The notes: generated from the sequence alone by a model not told the origin. A stretch of 64,000 nucleotides of DNA from Streptomyces albofaciens JCM 4342 (GCF_008634025.1 NZ_PDCM01000001.1:4124501-4188500), one strand, 5' to 3'; shown: positions 8,548-17,946, numbered from the stretch's first letter. Translations and numbers: made by a program.

Positions 8548-9888
8548 ATGCGCCGCACTCCCGCCGCCGTCGCCGGGACCCTGCTCGTCGCCCTGCTGAC
8601 CCTGCTGGTCAGCGGCTGCGGGCAGGCCCCCGTCCGCGTCACCCCGAACGACTTCGCCCTCGACGGGCCCCCGCGCGGGCATCTCACCATCCTGGAGAAG
8701 TGGGCCGACCCCGAATACGCCCCGTATTTCCGGAGCGCGGTCCGTGCGTACGAGCGCCGGAACCCGGGGGTCACCATCGACCTCCAGGCCGTCGGCGACC
8801 AGCCGTACAAGGACCGCATCGCGGTGCTCGCCGCCTCCCGTGAGATGCCGGACATCTACTTCGCCTGGCCCGGCCGGTACGCGCGCAAGTTCGCCGACGG
8901 CAAGCTGGCCGCCGACCTGTCGGAGCCGCTCAAGGACACCGCGTGGGGCCGCACGTTCGAGCCGGGCGCGCTGAACGCCTTCACCTTCGACGGGCGCCCG
9001 TACGGGGTGCCGCTCGACATGGACGCCAAGGTCTTCGCGTACAACAAGGAGATCTTCGCCGCGGCAGGGGTCGAGCGGAAGCCGCGGACCTTTCCCGAAC
9101 TGCTCGCCGCCTGCGACCGCATCGCCGCGGCGGGCCACACTCCGCTCGCCTTCGGCAACCAGTACGGCTGGCCCGCCGGGCACCTGCTCACCCAGTTCAA
9201 CGCCATGGAGGTGCCGCCCGCCGTCCTGGCCAGGGACTACGACGGTGACGGAGGCGAGGGCGCCTTCACCCACCCCGGCTACCAACGGGCCTTCGAGGAC
9301 CTCGCGCAGCTCAAGAAGCACTGCATGGGCCCGTCCGGTACGAGCATGAGCCACGAGTCCGCGCAGAACCGCCTGCTGTACGGCAAGGCCGCGATGCAGT
9401 ACCTGGAGACGCTGGAATTCTCCTACCTCAGCACCAAGGGCGGCGCCCCCGAGAAGTTCGCGAAGAACTGGGACTTCTTCACCATGCCCGCCATCCCGGG
9501 CGCCGCGGGCTCCGCGCGCGCCGTCGCCGGGGGAGCGGACGGACTGCTGGTCGCCAACTCCTCGCCCAACAAGGCGCTCGCCGTCGACTTCCTCAAGTTC
9601 CTGACCGGCCCCGAACAGGCCCGCAAGGTGGTGCGCGACCTGGGCTGGCTGAGCGCGGTCAAGGGTGCGGCGGACGCCGCGCGCCTGAAGGGGCTGCCCG
9701 AGGCGCAGCGCACCCTCGCGAGCAAGGACATGGCGCTGTGGCTCGACACCCGCGCCGACGACAAGATCGTCAATCCGTACCTCTCGGCGGCCGAAGCGGT
9801 CCTCGGCGGCCGGACCACCGCCGCGCAGGCGGTGCGCCAGGTACGCGAGGGCGCCCGGCAGGCCCACCGCTTCCGCGTCCGCGACTGA
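8548..9888 (+). CDS. ABC transporter substrate-binding lipoprotein (family 1 sugar type)
   Basis: 446 residues from ATG 8548 (CAGGAGAGCC upstream). Residues 1-25 are a lipoprotein signal ending LLVSGCG, so Cys is lipidated and the protein sits on the outer face of the membrane. The rest is an extracellular solute-binding domain of the carbohydrate type (WADPEYAPYF, YKDRIAVLAASREMPDIYFAWPG read across two segments, GVPLDMDAKVFAYNKE). It lies 41 bp after frlD and before two permease genes, the place held by FrlO in Bacillus. Likely ligand: fructoselysine or related glycated amino acid. Confidence 0.9.
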   Translation: MRRTPAAVAGTLLVALLTLLVSGCGQAPVRVTPNDFALDGPPRGHLTILEKWADPEYAPYFRSAVRAYERRNPGVTIDLQAVGDQPYKDRIAVLAASREMPDIYFAWPGRYARKFADGKLAADLSEPLKDTAWGRTFEPGALNAFTFDGRPYGVPLDMDAKVFAYNKEIFAAAGVERKPRTFPELLAACDRIAAAGHTPLAFGNQYGWPAGHLLTQFNAMEVPPAVLARDYDGDGGEGAFTHPGYQRAFEDLAQLKKHCMGPSGTSMSHESAQNRLLYGKAAMQYLETLEFSYLSTKGGAPEKFAKNWDFFTMPAIPGAAGSARAVAGGADGLLVANSSPNKALAVDFLKFLTGPEQARKVVRDLGWLSAVKGAADAARLKGLPEAQRTLASKDMALWLDTRADDKIVNPYLSAAEAVLGGRTTAAQAVRQVREGARQAHRFRVRD

Positions 9889-9967
9889 TTCCCGCGGCTG
9901 ATCCCCATGACCGGTTTCCGTGACCGGTCCCCGTACGCCCCGACGCCCCGAAGGAGGTGCCGCCGTC

Positions 9968-10849
9968 ATGCAGCGACGCCGTTTCCGCCACGCCCTGTAC
10001 GCCGCTCCCGCCCTCGCCCTGATCGCCCTGTTCGTCTACTACCCGATCGTGGAGAACATCCGGCTCAGCCTGTTCAAGTTCAGCGTCTTCCAGCCCGGCA
10101 TGCGCTACGTCGGCCTGGAGAACTACCGGCAAGCCCTCCAGGACCCCGTCTTCTGGAAGGCCCTCGCCAACAACCTGTGCTACGCCGTCACGTCGGTGGT
10201 CTTCCAGGTCGGCGCGGCACTCGTGCTGGCCGCCATCCTGGAGGCGGTCATCGGCCAGCGGCTGCGCGGGCTGCTGCGTACGGTCTACTTCATCCCCGCG
10301 GCCGTCTCCATGACGGTGGCCGGCCTGCTCTTCCAGTTCCTCTACCAGCCCGACGCCGGGCTCATCAACAGCGCGCTGGACACGCTCGGCCTCGGCCGGT
10401 TCGCGCACGACTGGCTGGGCGACCCGGACACCTCCGTCTGGGGCGTCATCAACATGAGCCAGTGGCAGTCCTTCGGCTACACCACGATGCTGCTGACGGT
10501 CGCCGTCCAGCGCATCCCGCGCGAGCTGTACGAGGCGGCGACGGTGGACGGCGCGGGCCGCATCCGCACCTTCTTCGCCGTCACCGTCCCGATGGTCCGC
10601 GAGATGACCACCCTCCTCGTCATCCTCACCGTCTCCGGCGCCTTCCTCGTCTTCAACGAGGTGATGGTGATGACCGGCGGCGGGCCCTCCAACTCCAGCC
10701 AGACGCTCGGCACGTGGCTGTACGCGAGCGCCTTCACCGGGGACGACATGGGGTACGCCGCGGCCATCGGCACCGTCATGTTCGCCATCACCTTCGTGGC
10801 CGGTGCCGTCCAGCTCCTCCACTCGCGCCGGAAGGCGGTAGCGGCATGA
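9968..10849 (+). CDS. ABC transporter permease, carbohydrate uptake CUT1 type (FrlN-like position)
   Basis: 293 residues from ATG 9968; GAAGGAGGTGCC sits just upstream, so this start is preferred to the in-frame ATG 48 bases earlier. Six membrane segments. The EAA loop that docks the ATPase reads ELYEAATVDGAGRIRTFF in the C-terminal third. Residues 55-100 contain the periplasmic LENYRQALQDPVFWKALANN region typical of sugar permeases of this family. Stop overlaps the next ATG by four bases, coupling the two permeases. No ATPase gene is nearby; Streptomyces CUT1 importers commonly share the ATPase MsiK. Confidence 0.92.
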   Translation: MQRRRFRHALYAAPALALIALFVYYPIVENIRLSLFKFSVFQPGMRYVGLENYRQALQDPVFWKALANNLCYAVTSVVFQVGAALVLAAILEAVIGQRLRGLLRTVYFIPAAVSMTVAGLLFQFLYQPDAGLINSALDTLGLGRFAHDWLGDPDTSVWGVINMSQWQSFGYTTMLLTVAVQRIPRELYEAATVDGAGRIRTFFAVTVPMVREMTTLLVILTVSGAFLVFNEVMVMTGGGPSNSSQTLGTWLYASAFTGDDMGYAAAIGTVMFAITFVAGAVQLLHSRRKAVAA

Positions 10850-11742
10850 CCCTGACCCTGCACAAGCCCGCCCCGGCGGACACTCCACCGGCCGCTCCCG
10901 CCGCCCGCCGCGGACCCGCCCGCTCCGGCTCGGTGGTCCTGCGCATCCTGACCTACTGCGGCCTCGCCGCGCTCGCCGTCGCCGTCGTCTACCCGCTGTG
11001 CTGGATGGCCCTGTCCGGCCTGAAGACGAACGGGGAGATCTTCTCCGACCCGTGGGGGCTGCCCGCGCACCCCGACTGGGGAACGTACGCCGACGCGTGG
11101 CACCAAGGCGTGCTCGGCTACCTGCTCAACAGCGCGCTCGTCACCGCCGCCAGCGTCCTCGCCGTCGTCCTGATCAGCGCCTGGGCCGCGTACGGACTGA
11201 CCCGGCTGGCCATCCCCTTCTCCCAGCCCGCGCTGCTGCTCGTCCTCGGCGCCATGATGCTCTCGCCGACCGTGGCGCTGGTCCCGCTGACGCAGCTCCT
11301 CCAGGCGCTGCACATCTACGACACGTACTGGGCGCTGATCGTCCTCTACACCGCCTTCAAGGTGCCCTTCACCACCTTCCTCGTCCGCGCCTACCTGCTG
11401 GGGCAGCCGGTGGAGGTGGAGGAGGCGGCGCTGATCGACGGGGCGAGCCGCTGGCAGACCTTCTGGCGCGTGGTCGTCCCGATGGCCCGCCCGATCCTGG
11501 TCTCCGCCGCGCTCCTCCAGGCGCTGTTCTCCTGGAACGAGTACGCCTTCGCGCTCGTCTTCATCACCGACGACCGCCTCAAGACGCTGCCCGTGGGGCT
11601 CGCAGACATGGCCGGGCGCCTGAACTCCGACTGGCCGATGCTCTTCGCCGGCCTGACCATCGCCGCGCTGCCCATGATCGTGATCTTCCTGGTCGCCCAG
11701 CGGCACTTCGTCCGCGGCCTGTCCGAGGGGTTCGGCAAGTGA
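10846..11742 (+). CDS. ABC transporter permease, carbohydrate uptake CUT1 type (FrlM-like position)
   Basis: 298 residues. ATG overlaps the preceding stop as ATGA. A Pro/Ala-rich N-terminal tail of ~30 residues precedes six transmembrane helices; SGLKTNGEIFSDPWGLP is the usual segment after helix 1, and EVEEAALIDGASRWQTFW is the EAA loop contacting the ATPase. It forms a heterodimer with the upstream permease. The operon ends here, with no nucleotide-binding subunit, as in Bacillus frl where MsmX serves several importers. Confidence 0.92.
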   Translation: MTLTLHKPAPADTPPAAPAARRGPARSGSVVLRILTYCGLAALAVAVVYPLCWMALSGLKTNGEIFSDPWGLPAHPDWGTYADAWHQGVLGYLLNSALVTAASVLAVVLISAWAAYGLTRLAIPFSQPALLLVLGAMMLSPTVALVPLTQLLQALHIYDTYWALIVLYTAFKVPFTTFLVRAYLLGQPVEVEEAALIDGASRWQTFWRVVVPMARPILVSAALLQALFSWNEYAFALVFITDDRLKTLPVGLADMAGRLNSDWPMLFAGLTIAALPMIVIFLVAQRHFVRGLSEGFGK

Positions 11743-11841
11743 GCGCGGGCGGCCCGGTGCGGCGGTGCCCTGGTGACGGCGGTGCGGCGCACCGGCTCCG
11801 GTGATCGTGCGGGGGCGGCGCGAGCGTTGCAGGATGTTGCC

Positions 11842-13446
11842 ATGCTGCTGGCCCGACTCGCACAGGTGTCCGGGGAGGTCGCCGCCACCTCGGCGCGGTC
11901 CCAGAAGATCAAGCTGCTGGCCGAGCTGTTCCGCCAGGCCGAACCGGACGACGCGCCGGTGGCCATCGCGTATCTGGCCGGGCGGCTGCCGCAGGGGCGG
12001 ATCGGCGTCGGCTGGAGCGTGCTGCGCCACCCCGTACCGCCCGCGGACACCGCCACGCTGACCGTCCTCGGTACGGACGCGGCCCTGACCGCCCTGGCCG
12101 CCGTCGCCGGGCCGGGCTCCCAGGCCGAGCGGCGCCGCCTCGTCCAGGAGCTGCTGGGCGCCGCGACCGAGGAGGAGCAGCGGTTCCTCGTCGGCCTGCT
12201 GACCGGCGAGGTGCGGCAGGGCGCGCTCGACGCCGTCGCCGCCGAGGCGATCGCCGCGGCGGCCGAGGTGCCGGTCGCGGACGTACGGCGGGCCGTGATG
12301 CTGGCCGGGTCCCTGGAGGAGGTGGCCCGCGGTCTGCTCGCCGAGGGGGCCCCGGCGCTGGCGGAGTTCCGGCTGACGGTGGGGCGGCCCGTCGGGCCCA
12401 TGCTGGCGCACGGCGCGAAGTCCCTGGCGGAGGCGGTCGACAAGGCCGGCCGGTGCGCCGTGGAGGAGAAGCTGGACGGCATCCGGGTGCAGGTGCACCG
12501 GGACGGCTCGTACGTACGGATCTACACCCGCACCCTCGATGACGTCACCGACCGGCTCCCCGAGATCACCGAGGCCGCGCTGGCGCTCGACGCGCCGTGC
12601 TTCATCCTGGACGGCGAGGCCATCGCCCTCGGCGACGACGGGCGCCCGCTGCCGTTCCAGCAGATCGCGGGCCGGTTCGGCTCCCGCGTGGACGTGGCCG
12701 CCGCCCGGGCCGCGCTGCCGCTCTCCCCGGTCTTCTTCGACGTACTCGCCGTGGGCGACCGGGACCTCCTGGACCTGCCCGGCGACCGGCGGCACGCGGA
12801 GCTGGTCCGGCTGGTCCCGGAGGAGCGGCGGGTACGGCGCGTGGTGGTCGAGGACCCGGCCGACACCGCCGCGCGCGAGGCCGCCGAGGACTTCTGGGCC
12901 GAGACGCTGCGTCGGGGCCACGAGGGCGTCATGGTCAAGGCGCTGGACGCGCCGTACAGCGCGGGCCGCCGCGGCGCCGCCTGGCTGAAGGTGAAGCCGG
13001 TGCACACGCTCGACCTGGTGGTGCTGGCCGCCGAGTGGGGACACGGCCGCCGCACCGGCAAGCTCTCCAACCTCCATCTCGGCGCCCGCGGCCCGGACGG
13101 CACGTTCGTGATGCTCGGCAAGACCTTCAAGGGCCTCACCGACGTCATGCTGGCCTGGCAGACGGAACGTTTGCGCGAGCTGTCCGTGGACGAGACCGGC
13201 TACGTCGTGACCGTACGCCCCGAGCTGGTCGTCGAGATCGCGTACGACGGCCTGCAGACCTCGACCCGCTACCCGGCGGGGGTGACGCTGAGATTCGCTC
13301 GCGTGGTGCGCTATCGCGAGGACAAGACGGCCGCCGAGGCGGACACGATCGAAACCGTCCTCGCCGCGCACGACCGGCCGGTGCCGGGCGGCCCGGCCGG
13401 CACCGGCCCGCCGGGCGCCGCCGGGGAGCCGGGCCCCGACGGCTGA
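11842..13446 (+). CDS. ligB: ATP-dependent DNA ligase (LigB type)
   Basis: 534 residues from ATG 11842; the frame is open further up but that part is low-complexity. Residues ~1-190 form the helical DNA-binding domain (LLARLAQVSGEVAATSARSQ). The nucleotidyltransferase motif I is EEKLDGIRVQVH with Lys210 as the adenylated residue; motifs III (FILDGEAIAL), IV (EGVMVKAL) and V (AAWLKVKPVHTLDLVV) follow, then an OB-fold domain. Length and order match mycobacterial LigB, an accessory nick-sealing enzyme distinct from the essential NAD ligase. C-terminal ~20 residues are Gly/Pro-rich. Unlinked functionally to its neighbours. Confidence 0.93.
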   Translation: MLLARLAQVSGEVAATSARSQKIKLLAELFRQAEPDDAPVAIAYLAGRLPQGRIGVGWSVLRHPVPPADTATLTVLGTDAALTALAAVAGPGSQAERRRLVQELLGAATEEEQRFLVGLLTGEVRQGALDAVAAEAIAAAAEVPVADVRRAVMLAGSLEEVARGLLAEGAPALAEFRLTVGRPVGPMLAHGAKSLAEAVDKAGRCAVEEKLDGIRVQVHRDGSYVRIYTRTLDDVTDRLPEITEAALALDAPCFILDGEAIALGDDGRPLPFQQIAGRFGSRVDVAAARAALPLSPVFFDVLAVGDRDLLDLPGDRRHAELVRLVPEERRVRRVVVEDPADTAAREAAEDFWAETLRRGHEGVMVKALDAPYSAGRRGAAWLKVKPVHTLDLVVLAAEWGHGRRTGKLSNLHLGARGPDGTFVMLGKTFKGLTDVMLAWQTERLRELSVDETGYVVTVRPELVVEIAYDGLQTSTRYPAGVTLRFARVVRYREDKTAAEADTIETVLAAHDRPVPGGPAGTGPPGAAGEPGPDG

Positions 13447-13750
13447 CCGGAGACCGCCGGACGCTTGCGTCCCGCCGCGGCCCCGGATGTCCGCCCCGCC
13501 CGTTTGCTCTGGCACTATGACGGGACAGGGCCCCGATCGCTGGTCAGGGCCCTGGACGGAGGCACCGCCTGCGTGAAATCGATTACCCGACCCATGGCGA
13601 AGGAGAGGTGTCCGGGTCGCACCAGCCGTGGGCGCTCCGTCCGCCGGGCCGGTGCGCCGCCGTCCGTCCGCGCTCTTTCGGTAACAGCCCTTCAGCTGTG
13701 CACCAAGAGATCCACTTCAACACCTTCAGCTGAGCAAAGGGGCTCTTCCG
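13447..13750. other. Intergenic region with a 14-bp direct repeat upstream of the nucleoside operon
   Basis: 304 bp with no supported gene. Two near-identical direct repeats, CCTTCAGCTGTGCA at 13689-13702 and CCTTCAGCTGAGCA at 13723-13736, are 34 bp apart and flank the probable promoter or leader of the nucleoside hydrolase gene. Each contains the palindrome CAGCTG. The second overlaps the ribosome-binding stretch GAGCAAAGGGG. They are candidate binding sites for a repressor of nucleoside catabolism. Confidence 0.55.
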
Positions 13751-14698
13751 TTGGCCAGAAAGATCATTCTCGACTGCGACCCCGGGCACGACGACGCCAT
13801 CGCCATGCTCCTGGCGCACGGCAATCCCGACATCGACCTGGTCGCCGTGACGACCGTGGTCGGGAACCAGACCCTGGAGAAGGTCACCCGTAACGCGCTG
13901 TCCGTCGCCCGGATCGCCGGCATCACCGGCGTGCCGTTCGCGGCCGGCTGCCCCCGGCCCCTCGTACGGACCATCGAGAACGCGCCGGAGATCCACGGCG
14001 ACACCGGCCTGGACGGCCCGGACCTGCCCGAGCCGGACATCGAACTCGACCGCCGGCACGCCGTCGACCTCATCATCGACACGGTGATGTCGCACGAGCC
14101 GGGCGAGATCACCATCGTCCCCACCGCGGGCCTGACGAACATCGCGATGGCCGTGCGCAAGGAGCCCCGGATCGCCGAGCGCGTCCGCGAGGTCGTGCTG
14201 ATGGGCGGCGGCTACCACGAGGGCAACTGGAGCGCGGTCGCCGAGTTCAACATCGTCATCGACCCGCACGCCGCGCACATCGTCTTCAACGAGCGCTGGC
14301 CCGTCACCATGGTCGGCCTGGACCTCACCCACCAGGCGCTGGCCACCCCCGAGGTCACCAAGAAGATCGCCGACGTCGGCACCAAGCCCGCCACGTTCGT
14401 CCTGGAACTGCTGGACTTCTTCCGCGACGCCTACCGGGAGAACCAGGGCTTCGAGTACCCGCCCGTGCACGACCCGTGCGCCGTCGCGTACGTCATCGAC
14501 CCGGACGTGATGACCGTCCGCAAGGCCCCGGTGGACATCGAGCTGACCGGCGGCCTGACCATGGGCATGACCGTCACCGACTTCCGCTGGCCGATCCCCG
14601 AGGACTGCCGCACCCAGGTCGCCGTCCAGCTCGACCACGAACGGTTCTGGAACCTGGTGGTGGACGCCCTCGAACGCATCGGTGACGTTCAGGCATGA
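13751..14698 (+). CDS. Inosine-uridine preferring nucleoside hydrolase family enzyme
   Basis: 315 residues starting at TTG 13751, the only start that precedes the conserved N-terminus. The metal and ribose binding signature KIILDCDPGHDDAIAML lies at residues 4-20 (family DxDxGxDD). Further hallmarks: VVGNQTLEKVTRNAL, a GGG pair in VVLMGGGYHEGNW, AEFNIVIDPHAA, and HDPCAVAYVIDP near the C-terminus with the catalytic His-Asp. It cleaves the N-glycosidic bond of ribonucleosides to base plus ribose in the cytoplasm. The following MFS gene overlaps by four bases, suggesting co-translation of importer and hydrolase. Confidence 0.93.
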   Translation: MARKIILDCDPGHDDAIAMLLAHGNPDIDLVAVTTVVGNQTLEKVTRNALSVARIAGITGVPFAAGCPRPLVRTIENAPEIHGDTGLDGPDLPEPDIELDRRHAVDLIIDTVMSHEPGEITIVPTAGLTNIAMAVRKEPRIAERVREVVLMGGGYHEGNWSAVAEFNIVIDPHAAHIVFNERWPVTMVGLDLTHQALATPEVTKKIADVGTKPATFVLELLDFFRDAYRENQGFEYPPVHDPCAVAYVIDPDVMTVRKAPVDIELTGGLTMGMTVTDFRWPIPEDCRTQVAVQLDHERFWNLVVDALERIGDVQA

Positions 14699-16134
14699 GC
14701 GCACCGCACATCGCACGGCCCGCCGAAACGGCGGGTCCGGGGCGCACCGTACGGGTCGGCGTGCTGGTCACCGCGCTGCTGACGGCCTGCATCGCCTTCC
14801 AGCTCAACGCCAGCATGCTCAGCCCCGCGCTGAAGAACATCGAGGACAGCCTCGGCGCCACCTCCGCCGAGATCGGGCTGACCCAGACCGCGTTCTTCAC
14901 CTCGGCGGCGCTGTTCTCGCTGTTCCTGCCGCGGCTCGGGGACATCGTCGGCCGCCGCAAGGTGCTCGCCGGGATGATGGCGCTGATGGTCGTCGGCTGT
15001 GTGGTCGCGGCGCTGGCGCAGAGCGTGCCGATGCTGTTCGTCGGCCGCGCCATCCAGGGCGTCTCCGGCCCGACCGTACCGCTGTGTCTGATCATGCTGC
15101 GGGTCGAGGTCACCGAGCCCAAGCGCTACGGCACCCTGCTCGGCGTGATCACCGCGGTCAACGGCGGCATCGCCGGCGTCGACTCGCTCGCCGGCGGCTA
15201 CCTCGCCGACCGGCACGGCTTCGCGGCGGTCTTCTGGGCGATGGCCGTCGTCGCCGCGATCGCCACCGCCCTCGTCGCCACCATGGCCCCCGAGTCCAAG
15301 GTGCCCGAGAGCCACCGCATGGACTGGCCGGGCGTCGTGCTGCTGGTCGTCTCCGTCGGCTCGCTGCTCGTCGCGCTCAACGAGGCGGGCAAGCTGGCCG
15401 CCGCCGACTGGCCGCTGATCGCGGTCCTGGTGGTCGTGGCCGCGGCCGCGTTCTGGCTGTTCTGGCGCACCGAGGACCGCTCCGGGCACCCCCTGGTCGC
15501 CACGCGGCACCTGCGGCAGCGCTCCACCTGGGCGACGCTGCTGACCACGATGCTCACGATGACCGGCGTCTTCGCCGTCATGAACGGGCTCATCCCGGCG
15601 TTCGCCCAGGATGCCCAGGCCGGGCTCGGCATGTCGGCCGAGCAGTCCGCGTGGTGGACGCTGACCCCGTACGCCATCGCCGGGCTCGCCATGGGCCCGC
15701 TCGCCGGCCGGCTGGCGGCCACCTTCGGGTACGGCCGGGTGCTGCGCCTGGGCCTGGTCGGCGCGGCGGCGACCGTCGTGCTGATGATCGTCACGCTCTC
15801 CGCCCACTCCCGGGGGCTGCTGCTGGCCGCCTCCATCCTCGTGGGCATCACCTACGCGGGCGTGGCGAACATCGTCCTCAACGGACTCGGCATCGTCCTG
15901 TCGCCGAAGGAGAACCCGGGCTTCCTGCCCGGCCTGAACGCCGGCGCCTTCAACCTCGGCTCCGGCCTCAGCTTCGCCGCCCTGTACGCGGTCAAGACCG
16001 CCGCACCGGCCGACGACCCCACGTCCGCGTCCGGCTACACCGCCGGAATGATCGCGGGCGTGATCATCATGGCGGTGGCCGTCGGCACCTCGTTCCTGAT
16101 CCCGAAGCCGGTGGAAGCCGAAGCGCACGAGTGA
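14695..16134 (+). CDS. MFS transporter, 14-helix-like, coupled to nucleoside hydrolase
   Basis: 479 residues with 12-14 transmembrane helices. Motif A between helices 2 and 3 reads RLGDIVGRRKVL; helix 5 contains GRAIQGVSGPTVPL, the motif C region of drug:H+ antiporters. ATG overlaps the hydrolase stop codon (ATGA). The topology suggests the DHA2 branch of exporters, but the coupling to a nucleoside hydrolase hints at transport of a nucleoside or its breakdown product; direction cannot be decided from sequence. A strong terminator follows. Confidence 0.88.
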   Translation: MSAPHIARPAETAGPGRTVRVGVLVTALLTACIAFQLNASMLSPALKNIEDSLGATSAEIGLTQTAFFTSAALFSLFLPRLGDIVGRRKVLAGMMALMVVGCVVAALAQSVPMLFVGRAIQGVSGPTVPLCLIMLRVEVTEPKRYGTLLGVITAVNGGIAGVDSLAGGYLADRHGFAAVFWAMAVVAAIATALVATMAPESKVPESHRMDWPGVVLLVVSVGSLLVALNEAGKLAAADWPLIAVLVVVAAAAFWLFWRTEDRSGHPLVATRHLRQRSTWATLLTTMLTMTGVFAVMNGLIPAFAQDAQAGLGMSAEQSAWWTLTPYAIAGLAMGPLAGRLAATFGYGRVLRLGLVGAAATVVLMIVTLSAHSRGLLLAASILVGITYAGVANIVLNGLGIVLSPKENPGFLPGLNAGAFNLGSGLSFAALYAVKTAAPADDPTSASGYTAGMIAGVIIMAVAVGTSFLIPKPVEAEAHE

Positions 16135-16155
16135 GCGGCGCCGAGCGCGCACCGT

Positions 16156-16195
16156 ACGGCCCGGCCCCTTCTCGTCGGAGGAGGGGCCGGGCCGT
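16156..16195. terminator. Bidirectional-type hairpin between convergent genes
   Basis: A perfect 13-bp stem, ACGGCCCGGCCCC paired with its complement at 16183-16195, with a 14-nt loop, sits between the convergent MFS and hydrolase genes. No U tract, as is common in Streptomyces. Confidence 0.8.
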
Positions 16196-16235
16196 TGCGT
16201 ACCGCCCTCGGACGGGCATCGAGCCGCCCGCCGCG

Positions 16236-16943
16236 TCAGCTTTCCGTGGCCCCGGAGGCGATCCGCCCGAGCAGGGCGGCCAGTTCGGCGGGCGCGGCGA
16301 GGAAGGGGGAGTGGCCGGTGCCCAGCCGCTCGACGTGGGCGGCGTTCGCGGACATCTTCGTCTGCATCGCGGGCCGCAGCGCCCGGTCGCCCTCGCAGAC
16401 GACGTAGGTGGCGGGCACGGTCCGCCACGCCGCCCGTGTCACCGGCTCCTGGAACGACCGCCGGCTCTGCACGACGAGTTCGCCGGTGGCCCACTCGGCC
16501 ACCTCGTCGGGTACGTCCGAGTACAGCGACGTACGCGGGTCCTCGAAGATGGGCGGCCGCACACCGTCGGGGTCCACCGGCCCGGACGACTCGCGGCCGT
16601 GCAGACTGCCGAGCGATTCGCCCTCGGCGGGCATGTAGGCCGCGAGATAGACGAGGTGGACGACGTGCGGATGCGCGGCGGCCGCCTCGGTGACGGGAAT
16701 GCCGCCGTACGAATGGCCGACGGCCACCACCGGCCCGTCGATCTCGCGCAGCCGCGCGGAGATCGCCTCGGCGTCGTCGTACACACCGGCGGCGGGCGTG
16801 CCCTGCGGGCCGGAACTGGGCAACGCGACCGTGTGGGACCGCAGGCCGTCGGCGGCGAGGGCGTCCTGGAGAGGCCCCCAGCACGCGGGCCGGTGCCAGG
16901 CGCCGTGGACGAGGAGGAAGGAGGGCGGGGCTGCGGTGGGCAT
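16236..16943 (-). CDS. Alpha/beta hydrolase
   Basis: 235 residues from ATG 16943, preceded by CAGGAG; a longer frame exists but lacks a ribosome site. Family features: SFLLVHGAWH (oxyanion-hole HG), nucleophile elbow VGHSYGGIPV with Ser near residue 80, and a late His in GTGHSPFLA. This subgroup (short esterase-like proteins with an HGAWH start) is common in actinobacteria and includes many of unknown substrate. No export signal. Single gene, convergent with the MFS transporter. Confidence 0.88.
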   Translation of the reverse strand: MPTAAPPSFLLVHGAWHRPACWGPLQDALAADGLRSHTVALPSSGPQGTPAAGVYDDAEAISARLREIDGPVVAVGHSYGGIPVTEAAAAHPHVVHLVYLAAYMPAEGESLGSLHGRESSGPVDPDGVRPPIFEDPRTSLYSDVPDEVAEWATGELVVQSRRSFQEPVTRAAWRTVPATYVVCEGDRALRPAMQTKMSANAAHVERLGTGHSPFLAAPAELAALLGRIASGATES

Positions 16944-17079
16944 GCGGGTACTCCTGGTGGCTTGGAGGGATGCGGCCGGGCCGGAACAGGAGGTGTACCG
17001 CGCGACCGTGCCGAAGATCATGGAACACCACGGGAGTTCCACGGACCAGTGAATTGGCGGCCCGCTCCGGCGGCGGGCG

Positions 17080-17946
17080 TCAATGGTCCGCCAGGGCGTC
17101 GTCGATCACCATGGCCATGTAGTCCAAGGCGGCCCGGCGGCGGGCGAAGGGGCTCCGCAGCCGGGCGGCGGTGACTCGGGGAGCCGCGGAATCCGCGACC
17201 GGACCATGGAGGCGCAGCGCCTCTTAGATCACGGGATGCCAATCGGCGCCGAAGGCCCGCAAGGCGTAGCGGCCCGCACCCCCTTTGGAAGTGATCTCCC
17301 CGGTGGCCAGGGTGTAATGGAGCCGGGTGACGCCCAGCATGCCCCAGGCGACGGCCCGACCGCCGAGTGCCCACACGCCTCTGGCCGACAGCGGTTTGCC
17401 GTGCGCGATCCGCCAGCCGCGCCAGTAGCCGTCGAGGTTTTCCCGCGTCCAGTCGCGCAGCGCGGCCCCGTCCACGGCAACGTCGAACTTCCCCGGGACG
17501 GGGCCGCGTACCGGCACGGCGTGCTTCGCGAGCACGGCCCACGTCACCGGATTGACCTCGAAGCCGCCGCCCGTGCGGAACCGCCCCATATGAGTGCGCG
17601 CGGCGCCGGGGCAATCGGCGAAATGTCCCGCGAGATCGCTCCATGTGACGTGGACTCCGTCGAAGTACGGGCGGCGGTGCCGGGCGCGCGTCGCGGCATG
17701 GGCCTGTTCCAGGGCCGCGACGTCCGCGTCCGAAGGGCGGCGCCCGGTGACCGCCACGTAATCGATGTCGCTGTGCCCCGGCCGGAAATCCCCCAGCGCG
17801 ACCGACCCCGTCAGATACAGCCCTTCGACCAGGCCGGGGCAGAGCCGGTCCGCATGGGAGAGGAAGTCGCGCACGACGGCTTCCGCCGATGGGTGCACCG
17901 CGCGTTCCGGCGTGGGTTCCGGTGTGCATTCCGATTCCTTGTGCAC
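17080..17946 (-). pseudogene. Nucleotidyltransferase-domain protein interrupted by an in-frame stop
   Basis: GTG 17946 follows AAAGGAA; an upstream in-frame ATG at 18012 is the alternative start. Translation gives 240 residues to a TAA at 17224-17226. The N-terminal half has the Pol-beta-type motif YLTGSVALGDFRPGHSDIDY (GS...DxD). Beyond the TAA the same frame continues for 47 clean codons, EALRLHGPVADSAAPRV to a TGA at 17080-17082, ending MVIDDALADH, which looks like the normal helical C-terminus of the streptomycin adenylyltransferase-like family. So a point mutation has probably removed the last ~48 residues. The truncated product may or may not work; readthrough or a base error are alternatives. 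Confidence 0.75.

Noticed and set aside
10477..13515. 1012-codon minus-strand frame opposite the ligase and permease genes
   Set aside because: Composition is typical of an antisense shadow; the plus-strand frames have all family motifs.
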